From Chamaelirium japonicum (lineage: Eukaryota; Streptophyta; Magnoliopsida; Liliales; Melanthiaceae), in contig CANTAL010000133.1 in NCBI GenBank assembly GCA_947650365.1, forward strand, positions 744,001 to 808,000: a stretch of DNA of 64,000 nucleotides, in the 5' to 3' direction. Position 1 is the stretch's first letter, and the number at the start of each line of letters is the position of its first letter. This document shows, in pieces, positions 52,457-64,000 of this stretch. The notes beneath the pieces were generated by a model. That model was not told where the DNA came from. It did no database searches and saw only the letters and a program-made list of their open reading frames with translations. Made by a program: the position numbers and the translations under genes.

Positions 52457-53219
52457 ATGGAATGAATTAGAATAGATCCATTTGTGCGAATTTATTAGAA
52501 TGGATCGTATGAATGAATTAAAATGGATCGTATGAAGGAATTAGAATGGATCGTACATATGAATTAGAATGGATACATTCATGCAAATGAATTAGAATGG
52601 ATCGAACGAAGGAATTAGAATAGATCGTACGAACAAATTAGAATGGATCGTACGTTTGAATTAGAATGGATACATTCATGGGAATGTATTAGAATGGATT
52701 GTATGAATGAATTTGAATGGATCGTATGAATGAATTCGAATGGATCGTACGAATGAATTAGAATGGATACATTCGGATCGTACGAAGGAATTAGAATAGT
52801 TCGTACGAAGGAATTAGAATAGATTGTGCGAATGAATTAGAATGAATCGTACGAATGAATTAGAATGGATCGTGCTAATGAATTAGAAGGATCGTACGAA
52901 TGAATTATAATAGATTGTGCAAATGAATTAGAATGGATCGTACGAATGAATTAGAATGGATCGTATGAATGAATTAGAATGGATACATTCATGGGAATGA
53001 ATTAGAATGGATCGTACGAAGGAATTAGAATGGATCGTGCGAATGAATTAGAATGGATCGTACGAAGGAATTTAGAATGGATCGTATGAATGAATTAGAT
53101 TGGATCGTATGAAAGAATTAGAATGGATCGTATGAATGAATTAGAATGGATCGTGCGAACGAATTAGAATGGATCGCATGAATGAATTAGATATGATCGT
53201 ATGAATGAATTACAATGGA
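52457..53219 (-). repeat. Satellite R domain 23
   Basis: Joins the counterparts of 24692..25018 and 25982..26723 without the intervening F block. It carries ACATTCGGATCG (52769) and GGAATTTAG (53067). Confidence 0.9.
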
Positions 53220-54002
53220 TCTAATTCCTTCGTACCATCCATTCTAATTCATTCGTACGATCCAATCTAATTCATACAATCCAATCTAATTCATTCATAT
53301 GATCCATTCTAATTCATTCGCACAATCTATTCTAATTCATTCGAACGATCCATTCTAATTCATTCGCACGATCCATTCTAATTCATTAGCGAATGATGAA
53401 TCGTACGAATGAATTAGAATGGATCGTACGAAGGAATTAGGGTGGATCATACGAATGAATTAGAATGGATACATTCGTGCGAAAGAATTAGAATGGATTG
53501 TATGAATGAATTAGAATGGATCGTGCGAATGAATTAGAATAGATACATTCGTGCGAATGAATTAGAATGGATCATACGAAGGAATTAGGGTGGATCGTAC
53601 GAATGAATAAGAATGGATCGTATAATCCATTCTAATTCATTTGTACGATCCATTCTAATTCATTCGCATGAATGTATCCATTCTAATTCATTCGCACGAT
53701 CCATTCTAATTCATTCATGCGATCCATTCTAATTAATTCATACGATCCATTATAATTCATTCGCACGAATGTATCCATTCTAATTCATTCGTAGATCCAT
53801 TCTAATTCATTCATACGATCCATTCAAATTCATTCGTACGATCCATTCTAATTCATTCGCACGAATGTATCCATTCTAATTCATTCGTACGATCGATTCT
53901 AATTCATTCTAATTCATTCACACGATCCATTCTAATTCATTCATACGATCCATTTAAATTCATTCGTACGATCCATTCTAATTCATTCTAATTAATTCAT
54001 AC
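53220..54002. repeat. Inversion mosaic, second copy
   Basis: F 53220..53392, R 53393..53621 and F 53622..54002. It corresponds to 26724..28043 but is shorter. The TAGCGAATGATGAATCG join near 53388 and the doubled CATTCTAATT halves near 53894 and 53984 are shared. Confidence 0.87.
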
Positions 54003-54511
54003 GATCGTACGAATGAATAAGAATGGATCTTATGAATTAAATAGAATGGATCATACAAATGAATTAGAATTGATCGTGCTAATGAATTAGAATGGATCGT
54101 ACGAATGAATTTGAATTGATCGTGCGAATGAATTAGAATAGATCGTATGAATGAATTAGAATGGATCGTATGAATGAATTAGAATCGATCGTGCGAATGA
54201 ATTAGAATGGATCGTACGAATGAATTAGAATGGATCGTACGAATGAATTAAAATCGATCGTGCGAATGAATTAGAATAGATTGTGCGAATGACGAATTAG
54301 AATGGATTAGAATGGATCGTGCGAATGTATTAGAATGGATCGTACGAATGAATTAGAGTGGATACATTTGTCCGAATGAATTACAATGGATCATATGAAT
54401 GAATTAGAATGGATCGTACGAAGGAATTAGAATGGATCGTGCGAATGAATTAGAATGGATCATACGAATGAATTAGAATGGACACATTCGTGTGAATGAA
54501 TTAGAATGGAT
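54003..54511 (-). repeat. Satellite R domain 25
   Basis: Counterpart of 28044..28552, beginning at CATACGATCGTACG and ending in GATCATTCTAATCC. Confidence 0.9.
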
Positions 54512-55324
54512 CATTCTAATCCATTCTAATTCATTCGTACGATCCATTCTAATTCATACGTACGATCCATTCTAATTCATTCATACGATCCAATCTAGTT
54601 CATTCATACGATCCATTCTAATTCATTCGCACGAATGTATCCATTCTAATTCATTCTAATTCCTTCGTACGACCCATTCGTACGATCTATTCTAATTCCT
54701 TCGCACGAATGTATCCATTCTAATTCATTCGTACAATCCATTCTAATTCCTTCGTACAATACATTCTAATTAATTCGCAAGATCCATTCTAATTCATTCA
54801 TACGATCCATTCAAATACATTCGTATGATCCATTCTAATTCATTTGCACAATCTATTCTAATTCATTCGTACAATCCATTCTAATTCATTAGCACGAATG
54901 TATCCATTCTAATTCTCATCCATTCTAATTCATTCGTACGATCCACCCTAATTCCTTCGTACGATCCATTCGCATTCCTTCGTATGATCCATTCTAATTC
55001 CTTCGTACGATCAATTCTATTTCATTCGAATGATCCATTCTAATTCCTTCGTACGATCCATTCTAATTCATTCACATGAATGTATCCATTCTAAATCATA
55101 CGTATGATCCATTCTAATTCATTCATACGATCGAATCTAATTCATTCATACGATCCATTCTAATTCATTCGTACGATCCATTCTAATTCATTCGCACGAT
55201 CCATTCAAATTCATTCGTACGATCCATTCTAATTCATTAGCACGATCCATTCTAATTCATTCGTACGATCCATTCTATTTCATTCGTACGATCCATTCTT
55301 ACTCATTCATACAATCAAGTCTTA
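54512..55324 (+). repeat. Satellite F domain 26
   Basis: Counterpart of 28553..29371, with the same CATTCGCATTCC unit and the ACAATCAAGTCTTATTAG exit. Confidence 0.9.
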
Positions 55325-55786
55325 TTAGAATGGATCGTACGTATGAATTAGAATAGATCGTACGAAGGAATTAGAATGGATCATACGAATGAAATAGAAT
55401 GGATCGTACGAAGGAATTAGAATGGATCATACGACAAATGAATTAGAATGAATTAGAATGGATCGTGCGAATGTAATTAGAATGGATCGTATGAATGAAT
55501 TAGAATAAATTAGAATGGATCGTATAAATGAATTAGAATGGATTAGAATGGATCGTATGAATGAATTAGAATGGATTAGAATGGATCATACGAAGGAATT
55601 AGAATGGATCGTACGAATGAATTAGAATGAATAGATTCGTGCGAATAAATTAGAATGGATCGTATGAATGAATTAGATTGGATCGTATGAATGAATTATA
55701 ATGGATTGTATGAATGAATTAGAATAGATAGTACGAATGAATTAGAATGGATCGTACGAAGGAATTAGAATGGATACATTCGTACG
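55325..55786 (-). repeat. Satellite R domain 26
   Basis: Counterpart of 29372..29828, including CATACGACAAATG and ending at ACATTCGTACGATCC. Confidence 0.9.
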
Positions 55787-56673
55787 ATCCTTTCTAATTC
55801 ATTCATACAATCCATTCTAATTCTTTCGCACGAATGTATCCATTCTAATTCATTCATACGATCCACCCTAATTCCTTCGTATGATCCATTCTAATTCTTT
55901 CGCACGAATGTATCCATTCTAATTCATTCGTACGATCCATTCTAATTTATTCGCAAGATCGTATGAATGAAATATAATGGATCGTATGAATGAATTAGAA
56001 TGGATTGTGCGAATAAATTATGATGGATCGTATGAATGAATTCGAATGGATCATACGAATGGATTAGAATGGATACATTCGTGCGTATGAATTAGAATGG
56101 ATCATACGAAGGAATTAGGGTGGATCGTACGAATGAATTAGAATGGATACATTCGTGTGAAAGAATTAGAATGGATTGTATGAATGAATTAGAATAGATC
56201 GTACAAATGTATCCATTCTAATTCCTTCGTACGATCCATTCTAATTCATTCGTACGATCCAATCTAATTCATTCCCTTTTTAATTCATTCATACGATGCA
56301 ATTTAATTCATTCATACGATCCATTCTAATTCATTCGCACGAATATATCCATTCTAATTCATTCGTACGATCCATTCTAATTTATTCGTACGACCTATTC
56401 TAATTCATTCATACGATCCATTCTAATTCATTCGCACGAATGTATCAATCTAATTTATTAGCACGAATTCATTAGAATGGATCGTACGAATGAATTAGAA
56501 TGGATTAGAATGGATCGCCTGAATGAATTCGAATGGATCGTACGAATGAATTAGAATGGATCGTACGAATGAGTAAGAATGGTTCGTACGAATGATTTAG
56601 AATGGATTGTATGAATAAATTAGAATGGATCGTACAAATAAATTAGAATGGATCGTACGAATGAATTAGAATA
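55787..56673. repeat. Inversion mosaic, second copy
   Basis: F 55787..55959, R 55960..56208, F 56209..56468 and R 56469..56673. The joins match 29829..30626 one for one, including TTAGCACGAATTCATTAG near 56458. Confidence 0.88.
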
Positions 56674-57483
56674 ATCCATTCTAATTCATTCGTACTATCC
56701 ATTCTAATTCATTCATACGATCCATTCTAATTCATTCATACAATCCATTCTAATTCTTTTGCAAAAATGTATCCATTCTAATTCATTCGTACGATCCATC
56801 CTAATTCCTTCGTATGATCCATACTAATTCATTCGCACGAATGTATCCATTCTAATTCATTCGTACGATCCATTCCAATTCATTTGCACGATCCATTCTA
56901 ATTCATTCATACGATCCATTCTAATTCATTCATACGATCCATTCTAATTCATTCGCACGATCCATTCTATTTCATTTGTACGATCCATTCTTACTCATTC
57001 GTACGATCCATTCTAATTCATTGGCACGAATGTATCCATTCTAATTCATTCGTGCGATCCATTCTAATTCATTCGCACGATCCATTCTAATACATTCATA
57101 CGATCCATTCTAATTCATTCGTACAATCCATTCTAATTCATTCGCACAATCTATTCTAATTCATTCGTACGATCCTTTTTAATTCATTAGCACGATCCAT
57201 TCTAATTCATTCGTATGATCCATTCTATTTTATTCGTGCGATCCATTCTTACTCATTCGTACGATGCATTCTAATTCATTCGCACGAATGTATCCATTCT
57301 AATTCATTCGTACGATCCATTCTAATTCCTTCGTACAATCCATTCTATTTCATTCATACGATCCATTCTAATTCATTCATACAATCCATTCTAATTCTTT
57401 CACACGAATCTATCCATTCTAATACATTCGTATGTATGATCCATTCTAATTCATTCATTCATACGATCTATTCTAATTCCTTC
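56674..57483 (+). repeat. Satellite F domain 28
   Basis: Counterpart of 30627..31363, with the 258-bp higher-order repeat at 57028..57286. Confidence 0.9.
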
Positions 57484-58345
57484 GTGCGAATGAATTAGAA
57501 TGGATCGTATGAATGAATTCGAATGGATCATATGAATGAATTAGAATGGATACATTCGTGCGAATGAATTAGAATGGATCATACAAAGGAATTAGGGTAG
57601 ATCGTACGAATGAATTAGAAAGATACATTCGTACGAAAGAATTAGAATAGATTGTATGAATGAATTAGAATGGATCGTATGAATGAAATAGAATAGATCG
57701 TACAAAGGAATTAGAATGGATCGTACGAATGAATTAGAATGGATACATTCATGCGAATGAATTAGAATGGATCGTACGAATGAGTAAGAATGGATCGTAC
57801 GAATGGATTAGAATGGATCGTGCGAATGAATTAGAATTGATCGTATGAATGAATTAGAATAGATCATATGAATGAATTAGAATGGATCGTACGTATGAAT
57901 TAGAATGAATTGTGTGAATGAATTAGAATGGATCGTGCGAATGAATTAGAATGGATCGTACGAATGAATTAGAATGAATACATCCGTGCGAATGAATTAG
58001 AATGGATCGTACAAATGAGTAAGAATGGATCGTACGAATGAAATAGAAATGATCGTACGAATGAATTAGAATGGATCGTGCTAATGAATTAGAATAGAGC
58101 ATACGAATGAATTAGAATAGATTGTGCGAATGATGAATTAGAATGGAACGTGCGAATGAATTAGATTGGATCGTGCGAATAAATTAGAATAGATCGTACG
58201 AATGAATTAGAATGGATACATTCGTGCGAATGAATTAGAATGGATCGTATGAATGAATTAGAATGGATCGTATGAATGAATTCGAATGGATCGTACGAAG
58301 GAATTAGAATGGATCGTACGAATGGATCTTATGAAGGAATTAGAG
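57484..58345 (-). repeat. Satellite R domain 28
   Basis: Counterpart of 31364..32180, with AGAGCATACG near 58097 and the same AATTAGAGTACGATCCACC exit. Confidence 0.9.
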
Positions 58346-61300
58346 TACGATCCACCCTAATTCCTTCGTATGATCCATTCTAATTCATTCGCACAAAGTA
58401 TCCATTCTAATTCATTAGTACGATCCATTCGAATTCATTCATACGATCCATTCTAATTCATTCATACGATCCATTCTAATTTATTCGCACGAATGTATCC
58501 ATTCTAATTCATTCGTACGATCCTTTCTAATTCATTCGCACAATCTATTCTAATTCATTCGTATGATCCATTCTAATTCATTCACACGATCCATTCTAAT
58601 TCATTTGCACGATCCATCCTAATTCATTTATGCAATCTATTCTAATTCTTTTGCACGAATGTATTTATTCTAATTCATTCGTACGGTCCATTCTAATTCC
58701 TTCGTACGATCCATTCTCATTCCTTCGTACGATCTATTCTAATTCCTTCGTATGATCCATTCTATTTCATTCATATGATCCATTCTAATTCCTTCGTACG
58801 ATCCATTCTAATTCATTCCCATGAATGTATCCATTCAAATTCATACGTACGATCTATTCTAACTCATTCATACGATCCAATCTAACTCATTCATATGATC
58901 CATTCTAATTCATTCGCACGAATGTATCGATTCTAATTCATTGGTACGATCCATTCTAATTCATTCGCACAATCTATTCTAATTCATTCATACGATCCAT
59001 TCTAATTCATTAGCACGATCCATTCTAATTCATTCGTACGATCCATTCTATTTCATTCGTACGATCCATTCTTACTTATTCGTATGATCCATTCTTTTTC
59101 ATTCGTACGATCCATTCTTACTCATTCGTACGATCCATTCTAATTTATTCGCACGAATGTATCCATTCTAATTCATTCGTACGATCCATTCTAATTCATT
59201 CACACGATCCATTCTAATTCATTCATACGATCCATTCTAATTCATTCATACGATCTATTCTAATTCATTCATACGATCCATTCTATTTCATTCGTATGAT
59301 CCATTCTTACTCATTCGTACGATCCATTCTAATTCATTCGCTCTAATTCCTTCGTACGATCCATTCTAATTCTTTCGTACGATCTATTCTAATTCCTTCG
59401 TACGATCCATTCTATTTCATTCGTATGATCCATTCAAATTCCTTCGTACGATCCATTCTAATTCATTCCCATGAATTTATCCATTCTAATTCATACGTAC
59501 GATCCATTCTAATTCATTCATACGATCCAATCTAATTCATTCATACAATCTACCCTAATTCATTCGCACGAATGTATCCATTCTAATTCATTCGTACGAT
59601 CCATTCTAATTCATTCGCATAATCTATTCTTATTCATTCGTACGATCCATTCTAATTCATTAGCACGATCCATTCTAATTAATTCGTACGATCCATTCTA
59701 TTTCATTCGTACGATCCATTCTTACTCACTCGTACGATCCATTCTAATTCATTCGCACGAATGTATCCATTCTAATTCATTCCCACGATCCATTCTAATT
59801 CATTCATACGATCCATTCTAATTCATTCGTAAGATCCATTCTAATTCATTCGCACGATCCATTCTAATTAATTTGTATAATCCATTCTAATTCATTCATA
59901 AAATCCATTCTAATTCTTTCGCACGAATGTATCCATTCTAAATCATTCGTACGATCCACCCTAATTCCATCATATGATCCATTCTAATTTATTCGTACGA
60001 TCCATTCTAATTCATTAGCACGATCCATTCTAATTTATTCGTACGATCCATTCTATTTCATTCGTACAATCCATTCTAATTCATTAGCACGATCCATTCT
60101 AATTCATTCGTACGATCCATTCTAATTCATTCATACAATACATTCTAATTCTTTCGCATGAATGTATCCATTCTAATTGATTCGTACGATCCACCCTAAT
60201 TCCTTCGTATGATCCATTCTAATTCATTCGCACGAATGTATCCATTCTAATTCATTCGTACGATCCATTCGAATTCATTCATACGATCCATTATAATTCA
60301 TTCATACGTTCCATTCTAATTCATTCGCACGAATGTATCCATTCTAATTCATTCGTACGATCCATTCTAATTCTTTCGCACAATCTATTCTAATTCATTC
60401 GTACGATCCATTCTAATTCATTTGCATGATCCATTCTAATTCATTTGCACGATCCATTCTAATTCATTCATACAATCCATTCTAATTCTCTTGCACGATT
60501 GTATCCTTTCTAATTCAGTCCTACGATCCATTCTAATTCCTACGAAAGATCCATTCTAATTCCTTCAAACGATCCATTCTATTTCATTCGTATGATCCAT
60601 CCTAATTCCTTCGAACGATCCATTCTAATTCATTCCCATGAATGTATCCATTCTAATTCATATGTACGATCCATTCTAATTCATTCATATGATCCAATCT
60701 AATTCATTCATACGATCCATTCTTATTCATTCGCACGAATGTATACATTCTAATTCATTCGTATGATCCATTCTAATTCATTCGCACTATCAATTCTAAT
60801 TCATTCGTACGATCCATTCTAATTCATTTGTACGATCCATTCTATTTCATTCATTCGATCCATTCTAATTCATTCGTACGATCCATTCTAATTCATTCGC
60901 ATGAATGTATCCATTCTAATTCATTCGTACGATCCATTCTAATTTATTCGCACGATCCATTCTAATTCAATCGTACGATCCATTCTAATTAATTCGTACG
61001 ATCCATTCTAATTCATTCGCACGATCCATTCTAATTCATTCATACGATCCATTCTAATTCATTCATACAATCCATTCTAATTCTTTCGCATGAATGTGTC
61101 CATTCTAATTCATTCGTACGATCCATTCTAATTCATTCGCACAATCTATTCTAATTCATTCGTACGATCCATTCTAATTCATTAGCACGATCCATTCAAA
61201 TTCATTTGTACGATCCATTCTATTTCGTTCATACGATCCATTCTTACTCATTCGTACGATCCATTCTAATTCATTCGTACGATCCATTCTAATTCATTCG

Positions 61301-64000
61301 TACGATCCATTCTAATTCATTCGCACGATCCATTCTAATTCATTCATACGATCCATTCTAATTCATTCATACAATCTATTCTAATTTATTTGCACGAATG
61401 TATCCATTCTAATTCATTCTTATGATCCATTCTAATTCATTCGCACGATCCATTCTAATTCATTCATATGATCCATTCTAATTCATTCGTACGATCCATT
61501 CTAATTCATTCGCACAATCTATTCTAATTCATTCGTACGATCCATTCTAATTCATTAGCACGATCCATTCTAATTCATTCATATGATCCATTCTTACTAA
61601 TTCGTACGATCCATTCTAATTCATTCACACGAATGTATCCATTCTTATTCATTCGTACGATCTATTCTAATTCATTAGCACGATCCATTCTAATTCATTC
61701 GTATAATCCATTCTATTTCATTCATACAATCCATTCTTACTCATTCGTACGATCCATTCCAATTTATTCGCATGAATTTATCCATTTTAATTCATTCGTA
61801 CGATCCATTCTAATTCATTCGCACGATCCAATCTAATTCATTCATATGATCCATTCTAATTCATTCGTACGATCCATTCTAATTCATTCGCATGATCCAT
61901 TCTAATTCATTCATACGAACCATTCTAATTTACTCATATAATCCATTCTAATTCTTTCGCACGAATGTATCCATTCTAAATCATTCGTACGATCCACCCT
62001 AATTCCTTCTTATGATCCATTGTAATTCATTCGCACAAATGTATCCATTCTAATTCATTCATACGATCCATTCGAATTCATTTATACGATCCATTCTATT
62101 TCATTCGTAAGATCTATTCTAATTCATTCGCACGAATGTATCCATTCTAATTCATTCGTATGATCCATTCTAATTCATTCGCATGATCCAATCTAGTTTA
62201 TTCGCATGATCCATTCAAATTCATTCGTACGATCCATTCAATTTCATTCGTACGATCCATTCTTACTAATTCGTACGATCCATTCTAATTCATTCGCACG
62301 AATGTATCCATTCTAATTCATTCGTACGATCCATTCTAATTCATTCGCACGATCCATTCTAATTCATTCATACGATCCATTCTAATTCATTCGTACGATC
62401 CATTCTAATTCATTAGCACGATCTATTCTAATTCATTCATACGATCCATTCTAATTCATACGATCCATTCTAATTTATTCATACGATCCATTCTATTTCA
62501 TTCATATGATTCATTCTAATTAATTCATACGATCCATTCTATTTCATTCGTACGATCCATTCTTACTCATTCGTACGATCCATTCTAATTCATTCGCACG
62601 ATCCAATCTAATTCATTCGCACGATCCATTCTAATTCATTCGTACGATCCATTCTATTTCATTTGTACGATCCATTCTTACTCATTCGTACGATCCATTC
62701 TAATTCATTCGCATGAAGGTATCCATTCTAATTCATACGTACGATCCAGTCTAATTCATTCGCATGATCCATTCTAATTCATTCATACGATCCATTCTAA
62801 TTCATTCGTACGATCCATTCTAATTCATTAGCACGATCTATTCTAATTCATTCATACGATCCATTCTAATTCATACGATCCATTCTAATTCATTCATACG
62901 ATCCATTCTGTTTCATTCGTATGATTCATTCTAATTAATTCATACGATCCATTCTATTTCATTCGTACGATCCATTCTTACTCATTCATACGATCCATTC
63001 TAATTCATTCGCACGATCCAATATAATTCATTCGCACGATCCATTCTAATTCATTCGTACGATCCATTCTATTTCATTCGTACGATCCATTCTTACTCAT
63101 TCGTACGATCCATTCTAATTCATTCGCACGAAGGTATCTATTCTAATTCATTCATACGATCCATTCTAATTCATTTGTACGATCCATTCTAATTCATTCG
63201 CACGATCCATTCTAATTCATTCATACGAACCATTCAAATTTATTCATATAATCCATTCTAATTCTTTCGCACGAATGTATCCATTCTAATTCCTTCGTAC
63301 GATCCACCTAATTCCTTCTTATGATCCATTCTAATTCATTCGCACGAATGTATCTATTCTAATTCATTCGTACGATCCATTCTAATTCATTCATAAGATC
63401 CATTGTATTTCATTCGTAAGATCCATTCTAATTCATTCACATGAATGTATCCATTCTAATTCATTCGTACGATCCATTCTAATTCATTCGCATGATCCAA
63501 TCTAGTTTATTCGCATGATCTATTCTAATTCATTCGTACGATCCATTCTATTTCATTCGTAGATCCATTTTTACTAATTCGTACGATCCATTCTAATTCA
63601 TTCGCACGAATGTATCCATTCTAATTCATTCGTACGATCCATTCTAATTCATTCGCACGATCCATTCTAATTCATTAGCACGATCTATTCTAATTCATTC
63701 ATACGATCCATTCTAATTCATACGATCCATTCTAATTCATTCATACGATCCATTCTATTTCATTCGTATGATTCATTCTAATTAATTCATACGGTCCATT
63801 CTATTTCATTCGTACGATCTATTCTTACTCATTCGTACGATCCATTCTAATTCATTCGCACGATCCAATCTAATTCATTCGCACGATACATTCTAATTCA
63901 TTCGTACGTTACATTCTATTTCATTCGTACGATCCATTCTTACTCATTCGTACGATCCATTCTAATTCATTCGCACGAAGGTATCCATTCTAATTCATTC
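58346..64000 (+). repeat. Satellite F domain 29 (5.7 kb, runs off the window)
   Basis: The longest one-direction block. It follows 32181..34357 and 35487..38.2 kb in order (CATTCGCTCTAATTCC at 59334, CTAATTCAG at 60511, CATTCATTCGATCC at 60848, CTAGTTTATT at 62193). It then enters the local tandem repeat of 62168..64000. A 189-bp unit lies at 59570..59759. Confidence 0.92.
62168..64000 (+). repeat. Nested tandem amplification, 415 and 847 bp steps
   Basis: The shortened unit AATTCATACGATCC occurs at 62453, 62868 and 63715, and GAAGGTATC occurs at 62715, 63130 and 63977. Both markers give steps of 415 and 847 bp. CTAGTTTATTCGC marks at 62193 and about 63502 are 1,309 bp apart; the difference from 1,262 corresponds to about two 23-bp units lost in the later copy. 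The single-copy ancestor arrangement is at 37.6 to 38.2 kb. The window ends inside the amplification. Confidence 0.85.

Larger units (their letters stand above)
1..64000. repeat. 23-bp satellite array with inverted domains, spanning the window
   Basis: Apart from two foldback elements of about 170 bp, every part of the window is built from one 23-bp unit: CATTCTAATT followed by CATTCGTACGATC. CATTC opens both halves, so the unit looks like an old 10+13 bp composite. Common variants are CTATTTC and CTTACTC in the first half, CCTTCG or CTTTCG at the join, ATTAGCACG, and core forms CATACG, CGTATG, CGCACG and CGCACAATC. A 28-bp unit carries GCACGAATGTATC. Consensus GC is 8 of 23. Orientation alternates many times. 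The longest open frames (61 to 80 codons, for example 44348..44590 on the minus strand) only translate the repeat and are not genes. The family is not one I recognise by name, and its chromosomal role (centromeric or heterochromatic) is inference. Confidence 0.97.

Noticed and set aside
1-64000. CRISPR-like array
   Set aside because: Repeats are directly adjacent, with no unique spacers, and the unit itself varies. There is no leader or cas gene.
1-64000. CENP-B box
   Set aside because: The F unit contains TTCG, four bases, then A in the box spacing (TTCGTACGA), but the required CGGG half is replaced by CATT in every unit I examined. The half match is explained by the unit sequence and is treated as chance.
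1-64000. Telomeric repeat
   Set aside because: TTAGAATGG has a passing likeness to telomere motifs, but no run of TTAGG, TTAGGG or TTTAGGG type is present.

Overview
The whole 64 kb window is satellite DNA. I found no protein-coding gene, RNA gene, CRISPR array or autonomous transposon. The basic unit is 23 bp: a 10-bp half CATTCTAATT followed by a 13-bp half CATTCGTACGATC. A 28-bp variant recurs in which the core is extended by five bases (GCACGAATGTATC instead of GCACGATC). Roughly 2,700 to 2,800 units fill the window. A long AT-rich satellite (about 35% GC in the consensus unit) with higher-order structure, CpG-type decay and an embedded foldback element points to a eukaryote. It is probably centromeric, pericentromeric or other constitutive heterochromatin. 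I cannot name the organism.

The array is not a simple head-to-tail repeat. It flips orientation about 80 times, in blocks from about 20 bp to more than 5 kb. On the + strand, blocks read either CATTCTAATT... (called F here) or ...AATTAGAATG (called R). Switches fall mostly inside the short palindromes carried by each unit (GATC, CGTACG) or in palindromes made at the join (GGATCC, TCTAGA). Ordered variant units build higher-order repeats: an 8-unit 189-bp form, an 11-unit 258-bp form, and two other recurrent modules marked by CATTCCCATGAATG and by CACCCTAATTCC.

Larger duplications sit on top of this. Positions 1 to about 5.7 kb correspond to about 15.46 to 21.8 kb. Positions 22.6 to 38.2 kb correspond to 50.6 to 62.7 kb with the same order of inversions. 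A tandem pair of about 3.8 kb segments covers about 39.3 to 47 kb. Local tandem amplifications lie at 6.6 to 7.65 kb and 62.2 to 64 kb.

The only clearly non-satellite DNA is two copies of a 168/169-bp foldback element (40311..40478 and 44104..44272) with about 60-bp inverted arms, CAGG/CCTG ends and a 49-bp loop that itself holds a piece of satellite. Each copy sits exactly where F satellite on the left meets R satellite on the right, so it is the centre of a larger palindrome. This element and the inversion mosaic are the most unusual content of the window.
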